This document shows positions 53,677 through 63,996 of a DNA stretch of 64,000 bases, piece after piece. Source of the DNA: Pyrinomonadaceae bacterium (lineage in GTDB: Bacteria > Acidobacteriota > Blastocatellia > Pyrinomonadales > Pyrinomonadaceae); contig JANWYH010000001.1 of the NCBI GenBank assembly GCA_025054715.1, positions 122,001 to 186,000 of the forward strand, in the 5' to 3' direction. The notes below the pieces were generated by a model. The model saw only the letters and a program-made list of their open reading frames with translations, did no database searches and was not told the DNA's origin. Every line of letters starts with the position of its first letter. Positions within the stretch are counted from its first letter, which is position 1. The position numbers and the translations under genes were made by a program.

Positions 53677-56339
53677 GGTTTTATAACTATGTTTACGAGT
53701 CTTTTGGGAACGACAATTACTCTATTGATCTCCTTATTGCTGATATATTCTTTGATTTTGTGGTCGGTTAAAGCTAGTTCTTTTAGTTCTTCTTCTTTAA
53801 TTTCTGCTGAAACTTTTATTTTCGAGCGGATTTTGCCGTTTATTTGTATCGGGATTTCTATTTCTTCATCTTTTGCCAAATGAAGTTCAAAATCAGGGAA
53901 TCTGACACCATTTAACAACATTCCTTTTTGGTTGCCAACCAAGTGAGAATACAGTTCCTCGGCAGTGTGTGGGGCGAATGGAGTAAGCATTATTATCAGG
54001 CTTTCAAGAGCTTCGCGCATGGCGAAAGCATCGCTTTCTTTTGCATTTTCTGGTTCTATTTTGAAGTCGTAAATTGCGTTTAACAGCTCCATTAGGGCTG
54101 CGATTGGAGTATTGAATTGAAGGGATTCTAGATTTTCAGTAACGCGTTTTATGGTTTGGTGGGTTTTTCGACGCAATGCTTTTGCTTGCTGGGAGAAAGT
54201 TTGTTCTGATGGAGTTTTTGCTTCAGCTATTTTATCTTTCCATTTGCGGAATATCCTCCAGAGTCTTTGCAGGAATCTGACACTTCCTTCGATTCCGGCT
54301 TCGTTCCAAACAAGCTCATTTTCTACTGGTGCGGCAAATAGAATGAAAAGCCGAGTCGCGTCTGCTCCGTAGGCTTCGATCATTTCATCTGGATCGACGC
54401 CATTACCCTTTGATTTTGACATTCTTTCTATAGCCCACTGAAGGGGTTTTCCCTCTGGCGATGTTGCAGAAAGGATTTTTCCTTTTGAGTCTCTTTGAAC
54501 TTTTACCGAGTCGGGTGGGTAGTAGATTCTTTTTCCTTTTCCTTGAGGGTCTTCTGGATTTGGTATTACTTCAAAAAAGGTTTCTCCCACAACCATTCCT
54601 TGAGTTAAGAGTTTTCTAACGGGTTCATTGAAGTTTACTAGTCCTATATCTCGCATTACCTTTGTCCAGAAGCGAGTGTAAATAAGGTGCATTACAGCGT
54701 GATCGTCTCCGCCTATGTATTGATCAACCGGCGTCCAATAACTTACAATTTTGGGGTCGAAAGGCATGTTAAGGTTCTGCGGGTCACAATATCTGAAGTA
54801 ATACCAGCAAGAATCAACGAAGGTATCCATGGTATCGGTTTCACGCTTTGACAGTTTACCACACCTCGGGCAGGAGCAGTTTACAAATTCTGGAACTTTT
54901 GCAAGAGGTGACTCTCCCATGCCTGTTATCTCAACGTTTTCGGGTAGCTTTATTGGTAGATTTTCATATTTTTCTGGCACGATACCGCAAACATCACAAT
55001 AAACTATAGGAATGGGAGCACCCCAATATCTTTGCCTTGAAATGCCCCAATCACGGAGTCTATATGTGACAGCAGCTTTTCCGAAACCTTTTTTTTCAGC
55101 GAATTCCGTCATTTCTTTTCTTGCTTGTTCGGAGTGTTTTCCTGACCAATCTCCAGAATTTACCAAAATACCGTAATCTGTAAAGGCTTCTTTTAGCTGC
55201 GATTTTGCGTTCTCAAAATTTGTAGATTCTTCTATACGACAAATTACTTGACGGATCGGCAATCCATATTTTTTGGCGAAGTCAAAATCCCTTTCGTCGT
55301 GTGCTGGAACGCTCATTACCGCACCGGTTCCGTACTCCATCATTACGTAGTTTCCTACCCAAACAGGTAGCTCCTCGCCCGAGAAGGGATTTACAGCTTT
55401 AAGTCCCGTGTCTATGCCTTCTTTTTCTTGTTCAACTTCGTGATCTACAACTCGCCTTTTCTCTGCAAGTATTTTTCTTACAACTTCTTTAACTTCTGAC
55501 GAAAAGTATTCAAAATTGCTTTCAATGACCGGATGCTCAGCAGCTACTACTATTGCATTTGCTCCGTAAATTGTATCAATTCTGGTCGTAAAAATTCTGA
55601 CTTTTTCGATGCCAGCTGGATTTTCTTTCAATGCAAAATCGACATAAGCTCCTTCTGATCTGCCTATCCAATCGCGTTGTCTCTTTAAGACTTTCTCTGG
55701 CCATCCGTTTTCGATTTCTTTCATATCATCTAGTAGTTGATCAGCATAAGCTGTTATCTTCAGAAACCATTGTTGCATATCTTTTTTGGTTACAGGGTTA
55801 CCACAGCGCCAACAAAGTCCACCGCTGGCTTGCTCATTCGATAGAGTCGCCTTACATGTTTCGCACCAATTTACTTGCGTGAGCTTTTTGTAAGCCAGAC
55901 CTTTTTCGTACATTTTTAGAAAAAACCATTGATCAAATTTGTAGTAATCAGGGCGATGTGCAAAAATCTCTCGCCGCCAGTCATAACTGAAACCCAATCG
56001 TTTTAGTTGCCCTCGCATTTGATTGATATTGTTTTCTGTCCAGTCAAGAGGCCTTACACCTCGTTTTATCGCTGCGTCTTCTGCTGGCTGACCGAATGAA
56101 TCCCAGCCTATTGGGTGAAGAACATTATAGCCTTTAAGTCTCTTATACCAAGCCAGTGCATCGCCTATGGAGTAATTCCGAACATGCCCCATGTGAAGAT
56201 TGCCCGAGGGATAAGGCAACATTTCAAGAGCGTAAAACTTTGGTTTTTCTTGGCTTATTTCAACTTGGAAAACTTTATTTTCTTCCCAGATTTGCTGCCA
56301 CTTTTTCTCTATCTTTTTAGCAAAGTACTTCTCATCCAT
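53673..56339 (-). CDS. leuS: leucyl-tRNA synthetase
   Basis: 888 residues, close to the usual length. Class I signatures: PYPSGNLHMGHVRNYSIGD (HIGH) and ERMSKSKGNGVDPDE (KMSKS). The CP1 editing domain is present (TTRIDTIYGANAIV, and the Asp of VPAHDERDFDFA), so mischarged tRNA can be hydrolysed. Zinc-ribbon cysteines occur (CETCKATLS, CWRCG). It charges tRNA-Leu. The patatin-like gene lies 34 bases upstream on the same strand. Confidence 0.97.
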   Translation of the reverse strand: MDEKYFAKKIEKKWQQIWEENKVFQVEISQEKPKFYALEMLPYPSGNLHMGHVRNYSIGDALAWYKRLKGYNVLHPIGWDSFGQPAEDAAIKRGVRPLDWTENNINQMRGQLKRLGFSYDWRREIFAHRPDYYKFDQWFFLKMYEKGLAYKKLTQVNWCETCKATLSNEQASGGLCWRCGNPVTKKDMQQWFLKITAYADQLLDDMKEIENGWPEKVLKRQRDWIGRSEGAYVDFALKENPAGIEKVRIFTTRIDTIYGANAIVVAAEHPVIESNFEYFSSEVKEVVRKILAEKRRVVDHEVEQEKEGIDTGLKAVNPFSGEELPVWVGNYVMMEYGTGAVMSVPAHDERDFDFAKKYGLPIRQVICRIEESTNFENAKSQLKEAFTDYGILVNSGDWSGKHSEQARKEMTEFAEKKGFGKAAVTYRLRDWGISRQRYWGAPIPIVYCDVCGIVPEKYENLPIKLPENVEITGMGESPLAKVPEFVNCSCPRCGKLSKRETDTMDTFVDSCWYYFRYCDPQNLNMPFDPKIVSYWTPVDQYIGGDDHAVMHLIYTRFWTKVMRDIGLVNFNEPVRKLLTQGMVVGETFFEVIPNPEDPQGKGKRIYYPPDSVKVQRDSKGKILSATSPEGKPLQWAIERMSKSKGNGVDPDEMIEAYGADATRLFILFAAPVENELVWNEAGIEGSVRFLQRLWRIFRKWKDKIAEAKTPSEQTFSQQAKALRRKTHQTIKRVTENLESLQFNTPIAALMELLNAIYDFKIEPENAKESDAFAMREALESLIIMLTPFAPHTAEELYSHLVGNQKGMLLNGVRFPDFELHLAKDEEIEIPIQINGKIRSKIKVSAEIKEEELKELALTDHKIKEYISNKEINRVIVVPKRLVNIVIKP

Positions 56340-56373
56340 AGTGAAAAATAAAAGTTTAACTGATTGCCTGAGA

Positions 56374-57198
56374 TTACTCCAAGCTCCGAAAAGAATCTAC
56401 TTTTTCGAGGTCTATCAATTTTCTTATTTCACTCAGTTTTTCTAAAGCTGCTTTTTCACCCGCTTTTATGAATTCTTGCATCTTACCTATTTCGTCTGGT
56501 CTTAGATGTGAAACGTTTGGAGTTATGACTATATCTGCTTCATAGTGTTGGTGTTTACCAGCGGTTCTGATAAGCATCATTGCGGATTGAAACAGTATGC
56601 CTAAAAAGGTTGAAGGTTTCCCCCAGTATGATGCACCAGAAGCATTGACATCAACTGCTATCACGACTTCTGCACCAAGTTGACGCACGGCTTTTACTGG
56701 TACTATCGAAGTTATACCGCCATCAACTAAGGTTTTTCCATTGTATTCGACAGGACTAAAAACTCCAGGAACGGCACAGCTAGCTCTTATGGCCGTTATT
56801 AGATCGCCTCTGTCTTTGAAGACGACTTCTTCGCCAGTTTCAATGTCACAGGCAACTGCAGCGAAAGGTTTCGGCAAATCTTCAAATTTGTGATAAGGAA
56901 GGTGTTGTCTTAAGAAGTCTCCTAAAGGCTCATTTGTTAGAAGTCCTTTCGTCGAATAGGAAAATTTTGCTATTTTTAGCCAGTTCATTTTGCTACCGAT
57001 TTCTATTATTTTTTCAATACTAAGTTCGCAGGCAAGCGCTGCTCCGACAATCGAACCTGCCGAAGTTCCAGCTATGTAGTCAATTGGTATCTGATTTTCT
57101 AAAAGGACTTTTATTACTCCAAGATGAGCATAACCGCGTGCCGCACCTCCAGAAAGTGCAAGACCAATCTTTTTTCTTTGCTTGTGTGCTTCGTCCAT
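56374..57198 (-). CDS. patatin-like phospholipase (RssA/YchK type)
   Basis: 274 residues. Catalytic dyad: Ser in GTSAGSIVG (GxSxG) and Asp in VDGGITSIVPV (DGG/DGA). The oxyanion segment SGGAARGYAHLGVIKVL is at the N-terminus. No signal peptide or membrane helix. Bacterial patatin-like proteins of this size are probably acyl hydrolases acting at the inner face of the membrane; the substrate is not known. It is the first gene of a minus-strand cluster with leuS. Confidence 0.92.
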   Translation of the reverse strand: MDEAHKQRKKIGLALSGGAARGYAHLGVIKVLLENQIPIDYIAGTSAGSIVGAALACELSIEKIIEIGSKMNWLKIAKFSYSTKGLLTNEPLGDFLRQHLPYHKFEDLPKPFAAVACDIETGEEVVFKDRGDLITAIRASCAVPGVFSPVEYNGKTLVDGGITSIVPVKAVRQLGAEVVIAVDVNASGASYWGKPSTFLGILFQSAMMLIRTAGKHQHYEADIVITPNVSHLRPDEIGKMQEFIKAGEKAALEKLSEIRKLIDLEKVDSFRSLE

Positions 57199-57293
57199 AG
57201 CTAGATATTGATCTTACGATCGCCTTATGGAAAACTAAACCTACGATGAATAAACTCGATCGGAGAAATTGTTTTTCATATAGCAAAAGAAAG

Positions 57294-58631
57294 ATGGATT
57301 TTAAGGTTTGCCCTGTCTGCGCCAGAGATACGAAAAATGAGTTTGTCCCCTTTGTGGCGCTCGATGAAGAGTTAAGAAGGCTTATAAAAGCGAATACTCC
57401 TAACGGTCGAAATTTTAACGCAGTTTGTTCTAGATGTGTGCGTCTTTTTGAACGGGCGAAAGAACAGATACTCAGGGATGCCGCAGTTACAAAGGATGGG
57501 TCTCATGTTCTTTCGATTCCTTTACGGCTGGACGCAGACGAAAGATTTACTGGTCGAGGAGTTACAATAGCCTTTCTTGATTCGGGATTTTACCCGCATG
57601 CTGATTTAACAAAACCAGTAAATAGAATACTCGCGTATCAAGACATGACCAAGCAAGGCGAGATCGCTTCGCTTTTTCAGGTAGATGCGGCAAGCTGGCA
57701 TGGCATGATGACAAGCGTCGTAGCTGCTGGAAACGGAAGTTTATCAAATGGGTTTTATCGTGGGATTGCGCCTGAGGCAAATGTGGTTCTAGTTAAGTTA
57801 GCAAAAACCGGTAGAATCACAGAGTCGGACATAAAGTTGGGTTTAGAGTGGGTTTTGGAAAACCACAAAAAATTCAAGATTCGCATAGTAAACGTCTCCG
57901 TAGGGGGAGACTTTGAATCGAGCTATCTTCATGATCCTCTTTCTCAAACGGTGGAGGAGTGCGTGCGACAAGGTTTGGTTGTTGTTTGTGCTGTTGGGAA
58001 TTCGGGACATTTGCCTGATCATCCTGTTTATCCACCCGCTTCGGCTCCTTCTTGCATTGCTGTTGGCGGTCTTGACGACAAAAATTCAATTAATCGAGCT
58101 AGACGTGGGATGTATCGTTCTAGCTATGGTCCTACTGTTGACGGATTGCAAAAACCGGAAATTATTGCACCATCTATTTGGGTTCCAGCTCCTATATTGC
58201 CAAATACGCCAACGGCTCAACAAGCCGAGCTTCTTGAAAAACTTGATTCTGCCGATGATGAAGAGCTACATGAGATTATTCTAAAACATAAAGGCATCGA
58301 TCCTGAGCTTGATGCTGCTATTGACCGACCTGCCCACACGATTAGACAGCTAGTTACCTTGAAGATCAGACGTGAAAACGTTATAACCAAAAACTACAAA
58401 TACGTAGATGGAACAAGCTTTGCTGCTCCGATAGTTTCTTCAGTGGCGGCTCAAATGCTAGAGGCTAATCCTAACTTGACACCTCAACAGGTGAAGAGAA
58501 TCTTAATTCTGACTGCGGAAAGGCTGCCTGGTTATGAAATAGATCGACAAGGTTGGGGAGTTATTGATCCGCGTAAAGCCGTTGAGATGGCTCTTTCAAT
58601 GAAAAATCAACTCGAAAGTAGGCTTGAGTAA
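57294..58631 (+). CDS. intracellular subtilisin-like protease with N-terminal four-Cys module
   Basis: 445 residues. Residues 1-60 carry Cys6, Cys9, Cys45 and Cys48 (CPVC ... CSRC), a likely zinc site. The S8 domain begins near 90: Asp in IAFLDSGFYPH, His in SWHGMMTSVVAAGNG, Asn in CAVGNSGHLPDHP and Ser in DGTSFAAPIVSS. About 60 helical residues (PTAQQAELLEKLDSADDEEL onward) are inserted just before the catalytic Ser. No signal peptide or propeptide is visible, so it is probably cytoplasmic. ATG 57294 is preferred; an in-frame ATG at 57246 would add 16 basic residues. The 3' end overlaps that of the glycosyltransferase gene by 25 bases. Confidence 0.88.
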   Translation: MDFKVCPVCARDTKNEFVPFVALDEELRRLIKANTPNGRNFNAVCSRCVRLFERAKEQILRDAAVTKDGSHVLSIPLRLDADERFTGRGVTIAFLDSGFYPHADLTKPVNRILAYQDMTKQGEIASLFQVDAASWHGMMTSVVAAGNGSLSNGFYRGIAPEANVVLVKLAKTGRITESDIKLGLEWVLENHKKFKIRIVNVSVGGDFESSYLHDPLSQTVEECVRQGLVVVCAVGNSGHLPDHPVYPPASAPSCIAVGGLDDKNSINRARRGMYRSSYGPTVDGLQKPEIIAPSIWVPAPILPNTPTAQQAELLEKLDSADDEELHEIILKHKGIDPELDAAIDRPAHTIRQLVTLKIRRENVITKNYKYVDGTSFAAPIVSSVAAQMLEANPNLTPQQVKRILILTAERLPGYEIDRQGWGVIDPRKAVEMALSMKNQLESRLE

Positions 58632-59710
58632 AGCTCTTTTAGTTTTTTCAGATGCGCATTGATGCTGAAATTTTTTAGGGCAAAGTCTTTTGCCTTTTTA
58701 CCTAAAAGTTTACGTTTTTGCTCATTTTTGAGAAGCTCTATAAGTTTATTGGCAAGGTCTTCTTCATTTTGGGTCTCAAAGACGACTGCATATTCGCCAT
58801 TTTGGGAAATTTCTAGAAGCGGTGGTATATCCGAAAGCACTACTGGCAAGCCGGCAAGCATGGCTTCTGAAACTGCTAATGGTAATCCCTCATGCAAAGA
58901 AGAGAAAACGAATACATCGAGAGACGAAAGAATTTCAGGAATGTCTTTTCTAGGTCCCAGAAAATAAACTTTATCGGCTATTTGTCTGTCGCGACAAAAG
59001 TCTATGCAAGCCTGATACTTTCTTTCAGCGCCTGCCTCAACTTTTCCGATAAACACACATCTTGCATTTGGGACTTCGAAAAAGATTTTAGGCAGGCTTC
59101 TGCAAACAGTCATCTGGTCTTTGCGTGGATCACGGTAAAAGTTTGCTATCATCCCGAAAAGTAGCTCTTCCCGTAGATTCAGCTCTGTGCGAAGGCGCTT
59201 TTCGTTGCTTGTGACTCTCTTTTCATCTGCTCCGTTATAGACTAAATAGAAATTATCAGCCGAAAGACCTGCGGATTCTTTTAACCATTTTCTTAATCCT
59301 TCGCTTACGACGATGTTTGCGTGCATTCTAGACGTCAGAAACTTTGCTGTTATGCGGTTTTTTTCATCTTGAATGAATCCTTGAAAGCTGAGGACTCTTT
59401 TGACCTTAGAACCTAAAGTAGCAACGTAAGCATGCAGAGCTTCAACTGGCTGGTAACAGTGGATGATTTCTGCTTTGTAAAGTTTTATAACTTTTCTGAG
59501 TTTTAGCGCGAGATTTAAGTCAAAAGGCATACGGCGGCGCAAGGTTACAACTGGAATGTCAAGTCTCAAGAAGTCCTCCTTCAGCTCTCCATCTCCGAAG
59601 GTGACAAAAATTGCTTCAATCCCGAAATTACTTGCATTTCGACAAAGTTCTAGAACTTGTATTTCGGCACCGCCACGATTTAAGCTGTCCAGAATTTGGA
59701 TAACTCTCAT
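58607..59710 (-). CDS. glycosyltransferase, GT4 family
   Basis: 367 residues in a GT-B fold. The N-terminal half starts MRVIQILDSLNRGGAEIQVL, the acceptor-side motif with GGAE. The donor-side nucleotide-sugar motif is SSLHEGLPLAVSEAMLAGLP (E-x7-E) followed by VVLSD. It likely transfers a sugar to a cell-surface polysaccharide or lipid carrier. Its start overlaps the stop of the Ppx/GppA gene, so the two are cotranscribed. Sugar and acceptor unknown. Confidence 0.92.
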   Translation of the reverse strand: MRVIQILDSLNRGGAEIQVLELCRNASNFGIEAIFVTFGDGELKEDFLRLDIPVVTLRRRMPFDLNLALKLRKVIKLYKAEIIHCYQPVEALHAYVATLGSKVKRVLSFQGFIQDEKNRITAKFLTSRMHANIVVSEGLRKWLKESAGLSADNFYLVYNGADEKRVTSNEKRLRTELNLREELLFGMIANFYRDPRKDQMTVCRSLPKIFFEVPNARCVFIGKVEAGAERKYQACIDFCRDRQIADKVYFLGPRKDIPEILSSLDVFVFSSLHEGLPLAVSEAMLAGLPVVLSDIPPLLEISQNGEYAVVFETQNEEDLANKLIELLKNEQKRKLLGKKAKDFALKNFSINAHLKKLKELYSSLLSS

Positions 59711-61242
59711 AGATTGTAAGCTTTCAAGTGATGTTTAGTTGTTATTACTAATTTGCAGTTGAAAGCTTTTTCGAACATATCTTTTCTTTGATTTGCCATT
59801 TGAATTTCTAAGGAACAGTCTTCGTCTGAAATGAGTTGAATGGTTATTTTTTTCCTTTCGCAACTGACTAGTATGTCTTTTATGCGATTTTCATAACTTC
59901 TGTCGAGAGCATTTGCAAGCCGTAAAATACCCCCTAACTTCCAAACGAGCTGCTTTTCTTGCTCATTTAAAATCATAAAATCTGGATGTTTTTCTTGTGG
60001 TAGCTTACCACGATGATAACGCGCTATGTTGGCTATTATGAGTTTTTCTTTTTCTGAAAAGCCGATGATTTCAGAATGCTTTATTAGATAAAGAGTGTGT
60101 TTGTGGTGTGAGTCGTGGGAAATATAATAACCGATGTTATGAAGTAATGCTGCAGCCGAAAGGAGTGTTCGCTCGCTGCGTTTTAGCTTATAGTTTTCGG
60201 CAAGTTGATCGAAGATTTTTTCGGCTAGCATCGCAACTTGCAAAGCATGTTTTTCTTCATAACCGTAACGTCTGCCGATAGCGAAGATGCCTTTTAATCT
60301 TGGGTCCTGAACGTCTGGAACAGGAGGTAGTCCTTCCAGCTCTGTTTTTTTCAAGTGGTCTATTATTACTCCTTCTCGCAGGGCGTAGGGGCAAGGGCTA
60401 AGAGTCGTAATTTTAAGTGCCTTCATTATTTGCTCAAGAATTTGTCCGCCTGAGACTATTACTTCAGCTCTAGATAGGCTTATGCTTGGTAAGGTTGCTC
60501 TTTGTGCTTCGGTCATCCTTGCAAGTTTCTCGTTTAGTGAAATGAGTTTTTTAAGTTGTATCTGCTTTCTTGTTGGATCTATGAGGTAAGCGAGATTCAG
60601 GATAGTTCCGCTGGTTCCACTGGTAATTTCCCAAGTTCTATTTTGGATTTCTCTAGTTGGTCGGATAAGAGCGTCACGTATTTCATGGCGAAGGTCTTTC
60701 AGCTCTTTTTCTTTCGGTGGGTCGGATTTAAGATGTTTTCTCTTTAATGTAACTGAGCCTATTTTCATTGAGAGTAAAAGCTCGGGCATAGCATCTTGCA
60801 TCAGTGATAGCTCGGTTGATCCACCGCCTATGTCTATGTTGAAAAGTGTGCCTTTCGTCTTGCGGAAGTAGCTTACTGCAGCTATGCCTATAAGCCTAGC
60901 TTCTTCAACGGCTGGTATTATTTCGACTTTTACGCTCGTTTTTTTCTCTATTTCATGGACAAATTCGTCTTTGTTTATGGCTTCTCTAATTGAAGCGGTA
61001 GCGACAGCGAGAATTTTTTCTGCCTTGCGATTTTCGGCAATAGCTTTGAATCGTAAAATAGCTTCTGCTGATCTTTGTATAGCCTCGTTTGGTATGACTC
61101 TTTCAATCAGTGTCTCGCCAAGTCTAACCTTTTCTCGATCTTGTAGTATTACAGTGAATGAATCGCTCGCTGCAGCTTGAACAATCGAGAGTTTTATCGA
61201 GTTTGAACCTATGTCTATGGCAGCGATGGTTTGATTTTTCAC
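59707..61242 (-). CDS. Ppx/GppA phosphatase (exopolyphosphatase or pppGpp phosphatase)
   Basis: About 511 residues. The actin-like ATPase core has AAIDIGSNSIKLSIVQ (phosphate 1), FNIDIGGGSTELSL (phosphate 2) and ITSGTSGTILNLA. A C-terminal HD-like domain (about 310-511) includes LLHNIGYYISHDSHHKHTLY and IARYHRGKLP. This arrangement matches Ppx/GppA enzymes that cut polyphosphate or pppGpp. Start: GTG 61242 is preferred, as it gives the family N-terminus; the open frame upstream is unlike protein and runs into the divergent sixA. Polyphosphate versus pppGpp cannot be told. Confidence 0.92.
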   Translation of the reverse strand: MKNQTIAAIDIGSNSIKLSIVQAAASDSFTVILQDREKVRLGETLIERVIPNEAIQRSAEAILRFKAIAENRKAEKILAVATASIREAINKDEFVHEIEKKTSVKVEIIPAVEEARLIGIAAVSYFRKTKGTLFNIDIGGGSTELSLMQDAMPELLLSMKIGSVTLKRKHLKSDPPKEKELKDLRHEIRDALIRPTREIQNRTWEITSGTSGTILNLAYLIDPTRKQIQLKKLISLNEKLARMTEAQRATLPSISLSRAEVIVSGGQILEQIMKALKITTLSPCPYALREGVIIDHLKKTELEGLPPVPDVQDPRLKGIFAIGRRYGYEEKHALQVAMLAEKIFDQLAENYKLKRSERTLLSAAALLHNIGYYISHDSHHKHTLYLIKHSEIIGFSEKEKLIIANIARYHRGKLPQEKHPDFMILNEQEKQLVWKLGGILRLANALDRSYENRIKDILVSCERKKITIQLISDEDCSLEIQMANQRKDMFEKAFNCKLVITTKHHLKAYNL

Positions 61243-61306
61243 TATCAAAATGATAGTAAACAGACTGCACGATTCAAAATTTGAAACAAAGATTTCAGAT
61301 GAAACG

Positions 61307-61798
61307 ATGAAAACCCTTTTTTTGATGAGGCATGCAAAATCAAGCTGGGACGATCCGACCTTGAGAGATTTTGATCGTCCTTTGAATAAGCGCGGCCTAA
61401 AGACGGCTCCTTTCATGGGAAAGCTCATGAAGCAAAAAAACATAAATCCGGATCTTATTTTAAGCTCGCCAGCAAAACGCGCTGCTTGCACAGCAGAATT
61501 AGTCAAAGAACACGGGAATCTTTCGGCTGAGATCAGCTATGAAAAAAGAATTTATGATGCCTCCGCTTACGATTTGCTTACGGTTTTAAGCTCGATTGAC
61601 GATTCCATCGAGTCTCTTCTTTTAGTGGGGCATAATCCTGGACTTGAGGATTTACTTAGAGTTTTAACAGGCCAAACACATCGAATGCCGACAGCAGCTT
61701 TGGCAAAGATAAGTCTGAATATAAACGCTTGGCAACAAATATCAGAAAACTTTGGTAAGCTTGAGTTTCTAATAAAACCAAAAGAAGAGATGAAGTAA
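61307..61798 (+). CDS. sixA: SixA-type phosphohistidine phosphatase
   Basis: 163 residues of the histidine phosphatase superfamily. The catalytic motif is LFLMRHAKSSW at the N-terminus, with LSSPAKRAACTAELV and LLVGHNPGLEDLL carrying the second His. SixA removes phosphate from phosphohistidine in HPt domains or PTS proteins. ATG 61307 is chosen because it gives the standard short lead to the RHA motif. It diverges from Ppx/GppA across about 64 bases. The HPr/EIIA system elsewhere in the window is a possible target, as E. coli SixA acts on a nitrogen-PTS phosphocarrier. Confidence 0.88.
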   Translation: MKTLFLMRHAKSSWDDPTLRDFDRPLNKRGLKTAPFMGKLMKQKNINPDLILSSPAKRAACTAELVKEHGNLSAEISYEKRIYDASAYDLLTVLSSIDDSIESLLLVGHNPGLEDLLRVLTGQTHRMPTAALAKISLNINAWQQISENFGKLEFLIKPKEEMK

Positions 61799-61830
61799 AA
61801 CCTTATCTCTTCTCAAGTTCATATACACGT

Positions 61831-63996
61831 TTAATATTTGACTATTTCTAACACTGCCTTTTCTACATCTTCGATTTGAGGTAATATGAAGTCCTCGACT
61901 TGTGGGGCGTAAGCTACGAAAGTATCAGTGCTAGCTACGCGTTTTACTGGGGCGTCTAACCATTCAAAAAGCTCGTCTGCGATTCTGGCGGCTATTTCCG
62001 CACCATAGCCAAAAGACAACGGATCTTCGTGAGCTATTATGACTCGTGAAGTTTTCTTTACGGATTCTGCAATTCTTTCCCAATCATAGGGAACGAGCGT
62101 GCGTAAGTCTATTACCTCGACTGAAATGCCTTCTTTTTCCAACCTTTTTGCTGCTTCAAGGCTTTTCTGAACCAATGCTCCGAAAGTTACTATAGTTACG
62201 TCAGTTCCTTCACGGACAATCTTTGCTTTTCCGAAAGGAATCATAAAGTCCTTACCCGGATATTGTGACTTGTTATAAACTTGACGATAAAGATGCTTAT
62301 GCTCGAGAAAAAGAACCGGGTCATCGCATCTTATTGCTGTCCTAAGAAGGCCGTTTGCATCCAGAGCATTTGAAGGATAAGCTATTAAAATTCCGGGCGT
62401 GTGAGCAAAAAGTGTTGTTCCTGATTGAGAATGATAGACAGCTCCGCCCTTTAGATATCCTCCTACTGGAACTCGAATCACTACCGGACATTTCCATTCG
62501 CCATCACTTCGCCACCTCATTACGGCGAGCTCATTACGTATTTGGTGAAAGGCCGGAAATATGTAGTCGAAAAATTGGATTTCAACCACTGGCTTAAGTC
62601 CGCGCGTCGCCATCCCGATTGCGCGTCCTACGATATTTGCCTCTGCAAGAGGAGAATTAAAGACGCGGGCTGAGCCGAATCTTCGCTGAAGATTTGCTGT
62701 GACTTTGAAAACGCCACCTTTGCCTTTGACTCTGTCAAGGTATTGTTCTCGCGAGCAATCGGCAACATCTTCACCAAAGACAATTATCCGAACGTCTCGT
62801 TCCATTTCTTCGTGAAGGCATCGGTTGATTAGATCAACCATAGTTCCTGGCGTTCCGTGAAGTTCTGCCCCTTCCTCTGTGTCAAATTCTTTCGAAGTTG
62901 GGTCAACGTCGGGTGAGAACACATTTCTTAGTGCACTTTCTGGCGGCGGTTGTGGAGTATTGAGGGCGATCTCGGCTGCTTCGTTTACTTCTCGATCAAC
63001 TTCTTGTCTTATCTTTTCTAGATCTTCGGCAGTTGCCAAGCCTTCATTTATTAAAAACTCGGCATAGGTTTTCAGTGGATCAATCGCCGCTTCTTGTTGG
63101 CGTTCTTCTTCCGGTCGGTAAAGCCTTTCATCGTCAGAGAGTGAGTGTGAATAGGGGCGTATAACTTTTGCATGAATCAAAGCCGCACCTTTGCGTGCTC
63201 GGGTAAACTCTACGGCACGTCTGAAAGTTTCGTAGCTTTCAAGCGGTTTTGTTCCATCGCATTTTTGAACAAGAAGGTTAGGAAAGCCTTGAACTAACTT
63301 TGAAATATCGCCTCCGGCTGTTTGAACCTCAATCGGCACGCTTATAGCATAGCCATTGTCTTCTACTAAGAAGATCACCGGTAGTTTCAGGTTGCAGGCC
63401 GTATTCAATGCTTCCCAGAACTCGCCTTCTGAAGTAGTCCCGTCTCCTAGAGATACGTAAACTACTTCATCGCCTTTGAAGCCTTTAACCTTGTCTTGAA
63501 GCTCTTTGACTAAAGAGGCTCTGTAACTTGCTTCAGCAGCACCGACCGCTTGCAAGGCTTGCGTTCCTGTGGGCGAAGACTGCGATGGAACGTTAAGCTT
63601 CACACTTCCCCAGTGCGAAGGCATCTGTCTTCCGTGAGAATTCGGGTCTTTTTCTGCTCCAACCGAAGAGTAAAACATTTCTAGTGGAGTCATTCCAAGC
63701 TGAAGCATCAGCGCACGATCGCGATAATACGGGTAGAACCAGTCGTAACCGGGTTTTAGAGCTAGACCAGCCGCAACCGTAACTGCTTCATGTCCAGCCC
63801 CAGAAATCTGAAAGAAAACCCTGTTCTGACTTTTTAACTGTATCTCCTTATCGTCAATGCGACGAGATAAATACATCGTGCGATAAATTCCTACTAGCGT
63901 TTTCCTGTCAAGACCGCAATATTTGTCCTTTTTTGTCTCGTTTGTAGTTTTGCTAGTTTTATTGCTAACCTTTAATTTTCTAGGTGCCACTGCCAT
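61831..63996 (-). CDS. 2-oxo acid dehydrogenase E1, fused alpha and beta subunits
   Basis: 721 residues. The alpha part (about 1-360) has the thiamine diphosphate motif [20 protein letters not shown] ending in [11 protein letters not shown]. After a linker (about 360-385) the beta part runs from about 385 with [36 protein letters not shown] and [17 protein letters not shown]. Fused E1 proteins usually act in branched-chain 2-oxoacid (2-oxoisovalerate) dehydrogenase complexes; pyruvate is also possible. E2 and E3 are not in the window. The start codon is the last ATG possible before the window edge, so a slightly longer protein cannot be excluded. Confidence 0.9.
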   Translation of the reverse strand: MAVAPRKLKVSNKTSKTTNETKKDKYCGLDRKTLVGIYRTMYLSRRIDDKEIQLKSQNRVFFQISGAGHEAVTVAAGLALKPGYDWFYPYYRDRALMLQLGMTPLEMFYSSVGAEKDPNSHGRQMPSHWGSVKLNVPSQSSPTGTQALQAVGAAEASYRASLVKELQDKVKGFKGDEVVYVSLGDGTTSEGEFWEALNTACNLKLPVIFLVEDNGYAISVPIEVQTAGGDISKLVQGFPNLLVQKCDGTKPLESYETFRRAVEFTRARKGAALIHAKVIRPYSHSLSDDERLYRPEEERQQEAAIDPLKTYAEFLINEGLATAEDLEKIRQEVDREVNEAAEIALNTPQPPPESALRNVFSPDVDPTSKEFDTEEGAELHGTPGTMVDLINRCLHEEMERDVRIIVFGEDVADCSREQYLDRVKGKGGVFKVTANLQRRFGSARVFNSPLAEANIVGRAIGMATRGLKPVVEIQFFDYIFPAFHQIRNELAVMRWRSDGEWKCPVVIRVPVGGYLKGGAVYHSQSGTTLFAHTPGILIAYPSNALDANGLLRTAIRCDDPVLFLEHKHLYRQVYNKSQYPGKDFMIPFGKAKIVREGTDVTIVTFGALVQKSLEAAKRLEKEGISVEVIDLRTLVPYDWERIAESVKKTSRVIIAHEDPLSFGYGAEIAARIADELFEWLDAPVKRVASTDTFVAYAPQVEDFILPQIEDVEKAVLEIVKY

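Noticed and set aside
61243-61506. 88-residue upstream extension of the Ppx/GppA frame
   Set aside because: It overlaps the start of the divergent sixA gene and reads as random protein; the family N-terminus begins at GTG 61242.
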